From Brachypodius melanocephalos (lineage: Eukaryota; Chordata; Aves; Passeriformes; Pycnonotidae), in NCBI GenBank assembly GCA_013398615.1, contig VZSR01001685.1, positions 4,495,019-4,559,018 on the forward strand: 64,000 bases of DNA, written 5' to 3'. The translations under genes were made by a program, and so were the position numbers. Of the stretch, positions 63,399-64,000 are shown piece by piece (the first letter of the stretch is position 1; each line of letters starts with the position of its first letter). The notes below the pieces were generated by a model. That model searched no databases. It was not told where the DNA came from and saw nothing but the letters and a program-made list of their open reading frames with translations.

Positions 63399-64000
63399 CT
63401 GGCTGCAAGAACGCTGCATTAAGCAGCCAGCATGTTCTCCAACTCCCACTAGGAAGACCAAAGTCCTTGTAAGAATACACTGTTCTTGGTGATTAAAGCC
63501 AGAAGTTCAGGAATGTGGAGTTACAAGATTAGACCTGTACCCTAAGTACTACAGAAGGCAAGACCAAGTAAAACTCTCTCCACTATATGTCCTTCTGTTC
63601 TCCCAGTTGAATATCGTGGTGCACACTGACCCTATGCCAGAACAAGTCAACAACTTTTCACCTTTCCTCCAGCTCATCCTCTCATGTCCCTAGGACTGCA
63701 GTTCCACTCCTGCACTCACATCACTGCTACTTGGATTTCACTTAAAATATCCAGTTTGCCTTTTTTGTTTCAGAGTTTGTGTCTGACTCCACATGTATGG
63801 CTGTTTTATCTGCTACTGAGCATGACCTCTTGGATTTTGGGACTGAGGACAAATACAGCTTCATCTTCAAAAGGAAGATCCATTTCAGAGACCGTATACC
63901 AGTCTGACCTGCTAGAGATGAGGTCTATCATATTAACATAGAAAATGGACCTCATCCTATCCCCAGATAAACAAGTAAGGCAAATTCTTGGCAAGAGGAA
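63399..64000. other. Non-coding end of window
   Basis: Two overlapping chance frames (85 residues plus, 62 residues minus) are present. The minus frame has somewhat protein-like content between 63806 and 63925 but lacks a good splice donor. Nothing is called. Confidence 0.4.

Noticed and set aside
63806..63994. Minus-strand frame with protein-like stretch (DWYTVSEMDLPFEDEAVFVL)
   Set aside because: A moderate AG acceptor is possible near 63906, but there is no good GT donor at the other end and no known family. Left as chance unless transcripts show otherwise.
1..64000. Search for operons, CRISPR arrays, phage or plasmid genes, defence systems
   Set aside because: The window has vertebrate-type repeats, a CpG island and no dense coding; none of these features is present.

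Overview
The window looks like ordinary nuclear DNA from a bird. The evidence is the mix of repeats: several CR1 LINE 3' ends (avian/reptilian type, with the 'ATTCTRTGA'-like terminus), LTRs of families I know from bird genomes, and very old L2/MIR-like relics. The background is AT-rich and CpG-poor, with a single strong CpG island. The species cannot be read from the sequence; a passerine is possible but this is only an inference. No bacterial or phage-like gene organisation is present, and no CRISPR array, tRNA or rRNA was seen.

Layout. 1-50.7 kb is AT-rich non-coding sequence with no convincing coding exon. It holds three + strand LTRs: a 569-bp solo LTR at 13.0-13.6 kb with a perfect 6-bp target-site duplication, a 5'-truncated LTR at 19.9-20.4 kb, and a 582-bp ERVL-type solo LTR at 35.2-35.8 kb with a perfect 5-bp duplication. 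It also holds CR1 fragments at 14.6-15.45, 20.4, 24.4-25.0 and 38.8 kb, and MIR/L2-like relics near 1.8 and 43.7 kb. 50.7-51.77 kb is a dense CpG island, the only clear gene-control feature. It contains a good minus-strand splice donor (intron begins at 51387) downstream of GC boxes, which suggests the first exon of a gene read leftwards. 51.77-52.52 kb is a CR1 copy that abuts the island, followed by a 25-A run and a second CR1 3' end at 53.1 kb. 53.3-64 kb is again non-coding, with an L2/MIR-like relic at 59.0 kb and a CR1 3' end at 63.3 kb.

How the parts may fit: the simplest reading is a promoter and first exon at about 51.4-51.7 kb on the minus strand, with at least 51 kb of the window to its left being a very long first intron, and the right-hand 12 kb being upstream intergenic sequence. 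The gene could not be identified because no downstream coding exon is recognisable. All long ATG-to-stop reading frames in the window are either GC-rich chance frames in the island, frames inside repeats, or short chance frames. I found no exciting undescribed system. The items most worth checking are the orphan first exon, a weak candidate minus-strand exon at 46.8-46.9 kb, a CpG-rich patch at 39.8-40.3 kb, and a perfect IR-1 nuclear-receptor-type palindrome at 5954-5972.
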